64,000 nt of DNA. Source: Blautia sp. (GTDB lineage: Bacteria; Bacillota; Clostridia; Lachnospirales; Lachnospiraceae). The stretch's first letter is position 1; each line of letters opens with the position of its first letter. The notes under the pieces were generated by a model, which was not told the origin of the DNA, did not search any database, and worked only from the letters and a program-made list of their open reading frames with translations. The position numbers and the translations under genes are program-made. The stretch is from contig JAMPAC010000001.1 of NCBI GenBank assembly GCA_023667395.1, positions 268,680 to 332,679 of the forward strand, in the 5' to 3' direction. This document shows positions 16,623 through 24,805 of the stretch, one piece after another.

Positions 16623-18221
16623 ATGGCAGACAGCATTTGGAATGCAGATCTGGGAAACGGAAATTACCGCAATCCCATACTTTATGCAGATTATTCCGAT
16701 CCGGACGCAATCCGGGTGGGTGAGGATTATTTTATGATCGCATCCAGTTTCTGCAACGCCCCGGGGCTTCCGCTGCTCCACTCGAAAGACCTGGTAAACT
16801 GGAAAGTGGTGAACTACATCATAGACAGGGTTCCAGAGGAGCGCTACAACGCTCCGATGCACGGCTGCGGCGTGTGGGCTCCGGCGATCCGGTATCATGA
16901 GGGAACTTATTTCGTCTGCTTTCCCATGCCCGACGAGGGTATCTACATGAGCACCGCCACAGATCCCTTTGGAAAGTGGTCCGAGCCGGTAAATATCCGC
17001 CCCGGCGCAGGCTGGATCGATCCCTGCCCATTCTGGGACGAGGACGGAAAGGCATATCTGGTGGCGGGGGTGGCAAAGAGCCGTATCGGCTACAAGAGCG
17101 TTCTTCATATGGTGGAAATGCAGCCTGACGGCATGGGGCTGATCGGCGAGGAAGTAAAGATCTTTGACGGAAATGAAAACGACCAGGTGACCATCGAAGG
17201 CCCCAAAATGTACAAAAGAAACGGCTGGTACTACGTTTTCGCGCCCGCAGGCGGCGTAAAGACCGGATGGCAGACCGTACTGCGCTCCCGGAATGTGTTC
17301 GGCCCTTATGAATATAAGGTGGTGATGCGCCAGGGAGACAGCGCTGTCAACGGCCCTCACCAGGGCGCATGGGTGGACACTGTTACAGGGGAAGACTGGT
17401 TCCTCCATTTTCAGGACGTCTACGCGGCGGGACGCATTATCCATCTACAGCCCATGTGTTGGAAAGAGGACTGGCCCATCATAGGCATTGCCAGGGACGG
17501 CAATGATTACGGCGAACCTGTAACGGAATACCGGAAACCGGATGTAGGCGCAGTCAATGTAGAAATATGCGAACCTGCGGCTTCCGATGATTTCACCGGA
17601 AATACCTTGGGATTGCAATGGCAGTGGAATGCCAATCCCCGGGAAAAATGGTACGAACTGACCGGAAACAGTCTGAGATTAAACGCGGTTCCTAAGGATA
17701 CCGTCTACGGCGATATGCCCAATCTCCTGATCCAGAAATGGCCCGCCCCGGAATTTTGCTGTGTAACGAAGCTTGACCTCTCCCATCTGGAAGACGGGGA
17801 CGAGGCAGGCGTGATCTCCATGGGCACCAGCTATGGCCTTATCACTTTCAGGAGAGAGAACGACCAACTGATTCCCTGTTTTGTCACCGGAGTACAGAAG
17901 TTCGGGAAAATTCTCCCGGAGATAACGGAAGAAACCCCGAAGACGCTTCCCGCCATCACGATGGAACAGGCAAAAAAACTCTATGTAAAATATACCGTGA
18001 AACAGACTGGCACAAGGGATCTGAACGCAGATGAAAAGGATTTCCCTCTGGAGCAGGTGACCCTGGAATACAGCACCGACGGCAGCAGCTACCAAAATGC
18101 CGGAGAGATGACCGCCATGCCCGGACGCTGGGTGGGCGTCAAGAACGGAGTATTCTGCGCTTCCTCGAAGCAGGAAAGCAGGGGATACGCAGGGGTGGAA
18201 TCGGTTGTCTATAAGAGATAA
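16623..18221 (+). CDS. Glycoside hydrolase family 43 (beta-xylosidase/arabinofuranosidase type)
   Basis: A 532-residue cytoplasmic enzyme (no signal peptide) of the GH43 five-bladed propeller fold: NPILYADYSDPDAIRVGEDY supplies the general-base Asp; GWIDPCPFWDEDGKAYLV the pKa-tuning Asp; and VTIEGPKMYKRNGWYY the catalytic acid Glu. Residues ~320-530 form a C-terminal beta-sandwich of the type seen in GH43 xylosidases. It should remove xylose or arabinose from imported oligosaccharides. AAGGAAGG precedes ATG 16623. It is a single-gene unit closed by a strong terminator and controlled from the divergent AraC-type gene. Substrate choice between xylan and arabinan fragments is not decidable here. 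Confidence 0.9.
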   Translation: MADSIWNADLGNGNYRNPILYADYSDPDAIRVGEDYFMIASSFCNAPGLPLLHSKDLVNWKVVNYIIDRVPEERYNAPMHGCGVWAPAIRYHEGTYFVCFPMPDEGIYMSTATDPFGKWSEPVNIRPGAGWIDPCPFWDEDGKAYLVAGVAKSRIGYKSVLHMVEMQPDGMGLIGEEVKIFDGNENDQVTIEGPKMYKRNGWYYVFAPAGGVKTGWQTVLRSRNVFGPYEYKVVMRQGDSAVNGPHQGAWVDTVTGEDWFLHFQDVYAAGRIIHLQPMCWKEDWPIIGIARDGNDYGEPVTEYRKPDVGAVNVEICEPAASDDFTGNTLGLQWQWNANPREKWYELTGNSLRLNAVPKDTVYGDMPNLLIQKWPAPEFCCVTKLDLSHLEDGDEAGVISMGTSYGLITFRRENDQLIPCFVTGVQKFGKILPEITEETPKTLPAITMEQAKKLYVKYTVKQTGTRDLNADEKDFPLEQVTLEYSTDGSSYQNAGEMTAMPGRWVGVKNGVFCASSKQESRGYAGVESVVYKR

Positions 18222-18235
18222 TATCTTGTCACAAA

Positions 18236-18274
18236 AACGCCAGACATTGTGCTGAATGCTGTCTGGCGTTTTTT
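18236..18274 (+). terminator. Rho-independent terminator after GH43
   Basis: Stem AACGCCAGACA / TGTCTGGCGTT (11 perfect pairs) with a 13-base loop and a T-run. Confidence 0.92.
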
Positions 18275-18382
18275 ATGAAGATTATCACTATATTAATATT
18301 GAATAAAAATAGAAATTGACATATAATATTACAATAAATATCTTCCAAAATAATCAATACATCAGGAAAGGAGCGCCGGAAA

Positions 18383-18568
18383 ATGAAAGGTAAAATGATA
18401 ACTGCAAGATCTTACACGAAACCTAATATGGCCAATCTGCATGGCAGGATTGGAGATCAAATACTGAAAACTCTCCGCCAGCAAACAGTAAAATCAGATG
18501 ATAATATTCGCAAAGCTGCCAATGAGTGTAAGGCAAGAATTTTAGCCGGCAGGTCAAATGAACAATAA
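18383..18568 (+). CDS. Small unknown protein preceding a GNAT gene (antitoxin-like position)
   Basis: A 61-residue basic protein with no membrane segment; AAAGGAG lies 9 bases before ATG 18383. It has no clear ribbon-helix-helix signature, but its size, position and 11-base overlap with the start of the GNAT gene fit the layout of GNAT toxin-antitoxin pairs, in which a small DNA-binding protein precedes the acetyltransferase. Codon use is AT-rich compared with the neighbours, consistent with a transferred unit. Function not recognised; the antitoxin idea rests on gene context only. Confidence 0.5.
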   Translation: MKGKMITARSYTKPNMANLHGRIGDQILKTLRQQTVKSDDNIRKAANECKARILAGRSNEQ

Positions 18569-19153
18569 ACTGATAGAAAATGAAATATTTTATTGTGAAT
18601 CTCTTTTAGCCAACAAAAAAATCTTCAACAGATTCAAAAATTTCATGTTGCGGCTGAAACAGGATTAGGATTGGAAATGTATCTGAAACGGCATGCTGTT
18701 TCTGACGAACTGTCACATGAAGCAAGAACATATTTAATAAAAGATAATTTGACAAACGAAATTGTCGGTTATTTTTCTTTGAAAACAGGCATGGTTGCTT
18801 CGAGAAGAAAAAGCAATTTTTTCCAGATGGAAATCGATTCTCTTCCGGCTGTTGAACTTGCAAATTTTGCTGTAAACAGCACATATAAGGCTGCGCATAA
18901 AGAACAGACAGGAATTGGGAGTATCATTTTTCTTGACTTTATACTACCAATCATAAAAATGGCTGCTGAAAAAGTAGGAATCTGCATTGTTTACATTTTT
19001 GCTCTGCCATACAACCATCTGATAAAATACTATGAAACCTTAAATTTCAAGCGCCTTAACAGGATGGAAGAAGCCTTTATTCACAGAAATTATAAACCAC
19101 GCTATGATGAAGGCTGCATTTTTATGAGCAGACCCCTATATACAGAAGAATAA
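18558..19153 (+). pseudogene. GNAT acetyltransferase gene split by a -1 frameshift
   Basis: The first frame opens at ATG 18558 (MNNKLIENEIFY...) and stops at TAG 18666-18668. The rest of the protein runs in the -1 frame to TAA at 19153 (HVAAETGLGLEMYLKRHAVS onward), with acetyl-CoA-fold features AVELANFAVNSTYK, GIGSIIFLDFILP and YETLNFKRL. Joining the frames at A_AAT_TTC (18638-18644) gives a ~198-residue protein with a plausible GNAT start. A loss of one A in the A5 run would give the same picture, so this may be a real mutation, a sequencing error or programmed -1 frameshifting. Overlap with the 61-residue gene suggests a toxin-antitoxin-like pair. The region is AT-rich and likely acquired. 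Confidence 0.65.
18638..18644 (+). other. Slippery heptamer A_AAT_TTC
   Basis: Fits X_XXY_YYZ in the zero frame of the ORF starting at 18558; a -1 slip here enters the frame that encodes the rest of the GNAT protein. No clear strong hairpin or pseudoknot is seen directly downstream by eye. Confidence 0.45.
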
Positions 19154-19314
19154 GAAACCCATCGCCCCTCCACCCCCAATTATATAAGAACAATTACATA
19201 AATATTACAAAAAATTAAAACACATGGCACAAAAACAGGGTTAAAATATATTCATATACAGACAGATAAACCGGATGCCGCAGTGTATTGCATGTCGGCG
19301 CCGAGGAGCGAAAC

Positions 19315-21390
19315 ATGTGCAGTTTATTTTTAACCCTGATCCTTACATTGGCATATATGGAAACCGTATACCACGTCAGCATTACGGGAATGCGGGGAAT
19401 CAATCCGCTACTATTGGTTCCTCTGGCTTTTGCGCTGGCAGGTGTGGAATTTTTACTGGTCTCAATCGGGAAGCAGGCTGTGAACCGGGGGCTTGTATGG
19501 CTTGTACAGCTGGTTCATTTCTTCCTTTTTGCAGGTCAGTTGGTATATATGCAGATTTTTTCCCAGCCTCTTTTATTCGCGGCAATCGTCAATGCGGGCG
19601 AAAATGCCGTCAAAAATTATTGGCGGGAACTGCTCCAGGCGATCGGTAAAAACATGGTCAGCCTGCTTCTTCTGACCGTACCCCTTTTTGTTACAGGCAT
19701 TGTGCTGCACGGGAAGAGAGAATTGTTCAGGTCGCGGGAAAAAGAGGTTGTGAAAGAAACGCATCTGTGGAGCCGCATTGCCGGCGCCATTTTCATGGGA
19801 ACAGGCATAACCGCAGTTTGGGTAGCGCTGTTCATCGGTTATCAGGCAGGATATACTTTTTATCAGGATTATCAGGGCTTCTACGATCCGGGATATGTGG
19901 CGAGAACATTCGGGGTATTAGCGTCCGTACAGAGGGATTGTATGGGCAATATGCTGCCCGAAGCGGAACTGCAGGTAAGCAATGCGGTGACGCTTACTTC
20001 CGTGCCTATCATACAGGAAACTGCCGAAACGTTCAGTCAGCCGGAGGAAACCTGTGATGAAAGACAGGCTTTAGAAGAATCGGATTCAGAACCTGCCAGA
20101 AACACAGACACTTCCCCCCAGACACTGGACGTAGACTTCGAAACGCTGAACAGCCTGGCTTCGGACAAGGCCTTACAGAAGCTTGTCTCCTATATGGAGA
20201 CCCGGACGCCCACAAATAAAAATGAATATACGGGAATGTTCCGGGGTTATAACCTGATCTACCTGACGGCGGAAGGATTTTCGCCCTATGCTGTTTCAGA
20301 GGAACTGACGCCGACCCTGTACCGGCTCTCCCACTCCGGCTTTGTGGCGGAAAATTACTATGTGCCCCTGTGGGCTACCAGCACCAGCGACGGCGAATAT
20401 GTGAACCTGATGGGGCAGATTCCCTCCGGCCAGTTCAGCATGAGGAAGACCTCGGAATATGAGCAGCCCTATGCCCTTCCCGCCTACTTTGCGGCGGAGG
20501 GTGTGAAAAGCTTTGCCTACCACAACAATACGCTGGATTACTACGACAGGCATTTAAGCCACCCCAACCTGGGATATGACTTCAAGACCAGCAAATTAGG
20601 AGACCTGGAGGGTCCTGAATGGGAAAGCATGATATTCGAGATGGAGAACGCCAATCTCTGGCCGTCCTCGGATCTGGATATGATCAGGGCAACCCTGCCG
20701 GAATATATCCATGAAGAACGCTTCCATGTATACTACATGACTGTTTCCGGCCATATGTATTATACTTTTACAGGAAATTCCATGTCCAGGAAAAATAAGG
20801 ACGCGGTAGCCGATCTTCCCTACAGCGACGAGGGGAAAGCATATATCGCGTGCAATCTGGAACTGGATAAAGCGCTGGAATACCTGATCGACGAACTGGA
20901 CGCAGCGGGAAAACTGGACAATACGGTGATCGTACTGAGCGCGGATCACTATCCCTATGGGATGAAGCTGGAAAATTACGAGGAACTGGCGGGAATGGAA
21001 CTGGAAGATTCCCTGGAGATATACAGGAATACCCTGATCCTGTGGAATTCCAGGATACAGGAACCCATCGTCATCGAAAAGCCCTGCGGCGCCATGGACC
21101 TGCTGCCCACGATCTACAACCTGTTCGGCTTCTCCTACGACTCCAGGCTTTTTGCAGGGACGGATATGCTCTCGGACAGTCCGGGGCTGGTGGTGTTCTC
21201 TGACAGAAGTTTCATCGCGGAGGATATGTCCTACAATAAAGTGACCGGCGAGGTCATCAGTCCCACCCAGGAACCCCTGGACGAGGAATATATCAAACAA
21301 CGGAAACAGGATGTAAGGCAGCTTTACAATTACTCAAACGGTATCCTGGATCTGGATTTCTTTCATTATGTGGAGCAGGCTGTAGAATGA
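19315..21390 (+). CDS. LtaS-like membrane sulfatase-family phosphatidylglycerol/phosphoethanolamine transferase
   Basis: A 691-residue protein: about four to five hydrophobic segments in the first ~180 residues, a linker, and an extracellular alkaline-phosphatase/sulfatase-fold domain (~residues 300-650). Visible sites include NLIYLTAEGFSPYAV (metal Glu), WATSTSDGEYVNLMG (the Thr nucleophile region), HNNTLDYYDRH, and VIVLSADHYPYG near the C-terminal metal site. LtaS enzymes build lipoteichoic acid by transferring glycerol phosphate from phosphatidylglycerol; relatives transfer phosphoethanolamine to glycans. ATG 19315 is chosen because GAGGAG lies six bases before it; an in-frame TTG at 19288 has no such site. 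It overlaps the next gene by four bases. Confidence 0.85.
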   Translation: MCSLFLTLILTLAYMETVYHVSITGMRGINPLLLVPLAFALAGVEFLLVSIGKQAVNRGLVWLVQLVHFFLFAGQLVYMQIFSQPLLFAAIVNAGENAVKNYWRELLQAIGKNMVSLLLLTVPLFVTGIVLHGKRELFRSREKEVVKETHLWSRIAGAIFMGTGITAVWVALFIGYQAGYTFYQDYQGFYDPGYVARTFGVLASVQRDCMGNMLPEAELQVSNAVTLTSVPIIQETAETFSQPEETCDERQALEESDSEPARNTDTSPQTLDVDFETLNSLASDKALQKLVSYMETRTPTNKNEYTGMFRGYNLIYLTAEGFSPYAVSEELTPTLYRLSHSGFVAENYYVPLWATSTSDGEYVNLMGQIPSGQFSMRKTSEYEQPYALPAYFAAEGVKSFAYHNNTLDYYDRHLSHPNLGYDFKTSKLGDLEGPEWESMIFEMENANLWPSSDLDMIRATLPEYIHEERFHVYYMTVSGHMYYTFTGNSMSRKNKDAVADLPYSDEGKAYIACNLELDKALEYLIDELDAAGKLDNTVIVLSADHYPYGMKLENYEELAGMELEDSLEIYRNTLILWNSRIQEPIVIEKPCGAMDLLPTIYNLFGFSYDSRLFAGTDMLSDSPGLVVFSDRSFIAEDMSYNKVTGEVISPTQEPLDEEYIKQRKQDVRQLYNYSNGILDLDFFHYVEQAVE

Positions 21391-22133
21391 AAAACATCAA
21401 ACACATCGCAAATACTTTCCTCGCCGCAGGAAGCTGTGCCCTCGCGCACATCCCCAACTGCTGCATGGTAAGGATATTAAGCCTTTTTACCCTTGTCAGG
21501 GTTCCCAGAAAACAGATTGCCCACAATCTGACTGCCAATCAGGAGACCCTCTCCGCAGCAGCCGTTGGAAAAAACGGCTTCTTCACCCCCGGACGCTTTA
21601 TCGAGAATCAGAACGAATGGGAAAGCGTCCGGTTCGGGCTGTCCACCATGAAGTATTCGGGCTGCGAGATCATGGCCGTGTATAATGCCCTGCTGGATCT
21701 GGGCGTCAGGATGACGGCGCAGGATATGGCGGAGTTGATCGGCGATTTTGAGAGAAAAGGCGCCGAGTTAAACGGCAGATGGGGCTGCTCGCCCGGATCC
21801 ATCCGCAGATACCTGCTCCGCCGGGGATACAGCGTCACCATGACCATCCGCAGGAACCCGGACATTGTAAATTCCATCGGGGAAACCAGCGATTCCATCC
21901 TCATCACCGCGTACAATGACCGAAATGACATCCGCAGGATGATACATACCGTCAGCGTCACAAAAGACAGCAGCGGAAACTATTCCCTCCACAATGCCTA
22001 CAAACGGATCAACGGCCGCTATGCCGCATACGGCGGAAACAGCCCGGTCAACAGGCTGTGGGACGTCATCGGACTGATCTCCCAGGGACAGGCGGCTCCC
22101 ATCTGCATCATCGGAATCCGCAAACCGAAGTAA
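21387..22133 (+). CDS. C39-like cysteine peptidase-fold protein coupled to the LtaS-like gene
   Basis: A 248-residue protein translated by ATGA overlap with the preceding gene. Residues ~88-110 (TMKYSGCEIMAVYNALLDLG) resemble the active-site Cys helix of papain-fold C39-like proteins; a downstream His in RMIHTVSV and an Asn in SLHNAYKRI are in the right order for a Cys-His-Asn set. The N-terminus has a short hydrophobic stretch but no clear signal peptide. Coupling to an LtaS-like transferase implies a surface-polymer role, such as processing or amide transfer, though this is inference. Assignment of a peptidase function is tentative. Confidence 0.55.
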   Translation: MKNIKHIANTFLAAGSCALAHIPNCCMVRILSLFTLVRVPRKQIAHNLTANQETLSAAAVGKNGFFTPGRFIENQNEWESVRFGLSTMKYSGCEIMAVYNALLDLGVRMTAQDMAELIGDFERKGAELNGRWGCSPGSIRRYLLRRGYSVTMTIRRNPDIVNSIGETSDSILITAYNDRNDIRRMIHTVSVTKDSSGNYSLHNAYKRINGRYAAYGGNSPVNRLWDVIGLISQGQAAPICIIGIRKPK

Positions 22134-22259
22134 ATTATGCGCTCAGTGAGCAATCTGACAAGATTCCTGTCACGGCTCTGCCACACAGAGGACGCGTAAA
22201 AGCCCCTGGCGGCAGCAGAAGTGAACAATCACCAAAATTTCCCCTTTCGTTTCAGTAAT

Positions 22260-22298
22260 TTCCTCCAATTGTGGCATAATTGGAGGAAGTGGTACAAT
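22260..22298 (+). promoter_or_regulatory. Palindromic operator overlapping the galactoside operon promoter
   Basis: Perfect 11-base inverted repeat TTCCTCCAATT / AATTGGAGGAA around a 7-base centre (22260-22288). A promoter TTGTGG (22269-22274), 18-base spacer, TACAAT (22293-22298) lies across it; an alternative -10 TATAAT is at 22305-22310. A repressor bound here would block polymerase. No regulator gene adjoins the operon. Confidence 0.6.
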
Positions 22299-22331
22299 AA
22301 TGGGTATAATCAGAAAGGCATGGTGATTCCT

Positions 22332-24773
22332 ATGAATCAGACAAGGATCTATCTCAACAGGGAATGGGAATTTACAGGCTCCGGGGGCGTTGCCATCGTG
22401 GACATTCCCCATACTTTCGTGGAGACAGGATACAACTGTTTTGACGAATCCTGTTACCAGATGGAGGGCTGCTACAGGAAATCTTTCCTGGCGGAGCCCG
22501 CATGGGCGGGGAAAGAAGTGCTGCTGACCGTGGACGGCGCCGCTCACTACGCGGAAGTATATTGCAACGGCCAAAAGGCAGCCTCCCATGGCAACGGTTA
22601 TACCGCGTTTACCGTAAATCTTTCCCCTTACCTGAATTTCGAGGGGGAGAATCTGCTGGAAATAAAGGTGGACAGCCGGGAGACGCTGAATATCCCTCCT
22701 TTCGGGAAAGTCATCGACTATATGACCTACGGCGGCATCTACCGGGATATCTACCTGACCGTAAAAGAGAAAGAATATATTGCGGACCTGTTCGTCCGCA
22801 CGAATCATGTAAGAGGAAGCTGCGTGCAGATTTCCGTTCAGGCCGCTTTAAAAGGTTGCCAGGACCGGAATGCCGCCGTAAGGCTGTTTTTATACAAAGC
22901 GCTGGAAAATGTGGACGCGGAATGTTTCTGCGAAAGGGAATCCTGTGGAAAACTGGTCAGGGAACTGGAACTGTCCTCCACAGATCAGCCTCCTGCAGCG
23001 GAACAGACAACCCCTGCCACCATACTCTGCCAAAAATTTGATCTGTGGGATATCATCCCCTGGGATACGGAACATCCGCAGCTTTATTTTATAAAGGCGG
23101 TTCTCTATGTGGATGATATGGAAAAAGATACTTTCATCCTGCGGACAGGCTTCCGCATGACACATTTTACATCACGGTATCCGGGAGACGGCTTTTACCT
23201 GAACGGCCAGAAGGTCAAGCTGCGGGGGCTGAACAGGCATCAAAGTTTCCCCTATTTCGGTTATGCCATGCCCCGGCGGGTGCAGCGGCGCGACGCGGAT
23301 ATCCTGAAAAAGGAACTGGGGCTTAACGCGGTCAGGACTTCCCATTATCCCCAGTCCCACGCTTTTCTGGACAGATGCGACGAACTGGGACTGCTGGTAT
23401 TTACGGAACTGCCCGGCTGGCAGTATATCGGCGATCAGGAATGGAAAGAGCAGGCATGCCAGAACGTGAAAGAAATGGTCTCCCAGTACCGCAACCACCC
23501 CTCCATCTTTCTCTGGGGCGTGCGCATCAATGAATCCGTGGACGACGACGCTTTTTATGAAAAGACAAATGAGATTGCCCACAAACTGGACGGCACAAGG
23601 GCCACCGGCGGCGTCCGCTTCCTCCAGAAGAGCCATCTGCTGGAAGACGTCTATACCTACAACGACTTTCTCCACAATGGCACCAACAAGGGGGCTGACA
23701 GGAAGAAAAAAGTTACATCGGATATGAGCAAGGCCTACCTGGTCTCGGAATATAACGGACACATGTACCCCACCAAATCCTTTGACCCGGAACGATGCCG
23801 GACAGAACATGCCCTGCGCCATGCCCGGGTTTTAAACGAGATTTACAAGCAGGAGGATATCGCCGGGGGATTCGGCTGGTGTATGGCTGATTACAACACC
23901 CATAAGGACTTTGGCAGCGGCGACCGGATCTGTTACCACGGCGTCCTGGATATGTTCCGCAATCCCAAGACAGCGGCGGCCGTGTATGCCAGCCAGCAGG
24001 ATGACAGCCTTGTGTTTGAGATTTCCTCCTCCATGGATATTGGCGAGCATCCCGCCGGAAATATCGGGGATGTTTACGCCTTTACCAATGCGGACAGCGT
24101 AAAGCTGTACAAGAACGGCGCTTTTGTAAAAGAATTTTTCCCGTACAGGAAACAGTTCGGCTATCTGCCCCATCCGCCCGTGAAGATAGACGACTTTATC
24201 GGCGGCCTGATGGAAAAACAGGAGGGCTACTCCCATAAAAAGGCGGAAAAGATCAAGGAAGTGCTGCTTGCCATCCAGAAATACGGGCAGAATTCCCTCC
24301 CGCCCAAGTATATGGCAAAGATGCTGCTGCTCATGGCGACGGAACACATGACCATTGCGGACGGCTACCGCCTGTACAGCAAATATGCCGCCAACTGGGG
24401 CGATGAAGTGACTGCTTACCGCTTCGAGGCGGTTCGTGGCGGCAAAACCATGGCTGCCATCGAGAAAAAGCCTTTTTCCTCCATTCATCTGGAGATCGAT
24501 GTGGATACCACAAAACTGACAGAGAACGAAACCTATGATGTGGCGTCCCTGCGGTTTCGCATGAAAGATGAAAACGGCAACCTGCTGCCCTTTTACCAGG
24601 AACCCGTCACATTGAAAGCGGAGGGCGCGATCTCCCTGATGGGGCCTGAGATCATCAGCTTAAAAGGCGGCATGGGCGGCGCTTTCGTGAGGACAAAAGG
24701 CGAAAGCGGCATGGGCGCGCTGACCGTCACGGCTGAAGGAATGGAACAGAAGATAGAGTTCGAAGTAAACTGA
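22332..24773 (+). CDS. Glycoside hydrolase family 2 (beta-galactosidase type)
   Basis: An 813-residue cytoplasmic enzyme with the GH2 layout: N-terminal jelly-roll (WEFTGSGGVAIVDIPHTFVE, CYRKSFL), beta-sandwich, TIM barrel (LRGLNRHQSFPYFGYAMP, LGLNAVRTSHYPQSHAFLDR), and a C-terminal sandwich of ~200 residues. Acid/base Glu is in WGVRINES, nucleophile Glu in YLVSEYNGH. It should cleave beta-galactosides or a related beta-glycoside. Start ATG 22332 is preferred over 22320, which sits too close to AAAGG. It heads an operon with a GPH symporter and a GH36 alpha-galactosidase, pointing to uptake and breakdown of galactose-containing oligosaccharides. Confidence 0.88.
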   Translation: MNQTRIYLNREWEFTGSGGVAIVDIPHTFVETGYNCFDESCYQMEGCYRKSFLAEPAWAGKEVLLTVDGAAHYAEVYCNGQKAASHGNGYTAFTVNLSPYLNFEGENLLEIKVDSRETLNIPPFGKVIDYMTYGGIYRDIYLTVKEKEYIADLFVRTNHVRGSCVQISVQAALKGCQDRNAAVRLFLYKALENVDAECFCERESCGKLVRELELSSTDQPPAAEQTTPATILCQKFDLWDIIPWDTEHPQLYFIKAVLYVDDMEKDTFILRTGFRMTHFTSRYPGDGFYLNGQKVKLRGLNRHQSFPYFGYAMPRRVQRRDADILKKELGLNAVRTSHYPQSHAFLDRCDELGLLVFTELPGWQYIGDQEWKEQACQNVKEMVSQYRNHPSIFLWGVRINESVDDDAFYEKTNEIAHKLDGTRATGGVRFLQKSHLLEDVYTYNDFLHNGTNKGADRKKKVTSDMSKAYLVSEYNGHMYPTKSFDPERCRTEHALRHARVLNEIYKQEDIAGGFGWCMADYNTHKDFGSGDRICYHGVLDMFRNPKTAAAVYASQQDDSLVFEISSSMDIGEHPAGNIGDVYAFTNADSVKLYKNGAFVKEFFPYRKQFGYLPHPPVKIDDFIGGLMEKQEGYSHKKAEKIKEVLLAIQKYGQNSLPPKYMAKMLLLMATEHMTIADGYRLYSKYAANWGDEVTAYRFEAVRGGKTMAAIEKKPFSSIHLEIDVDTTKLTENETYDVASLRFRMKDENGNLLPFYQEPVTLKAEGAISLMGPEIISLKGGMGGAFVRTKGESGMGALTVTAEGMEQKIEFEVN

Positions 24774-24805
24774 AATTCGCAGGCAAAGAAAGGCTGGTTA
24801 TTCCT

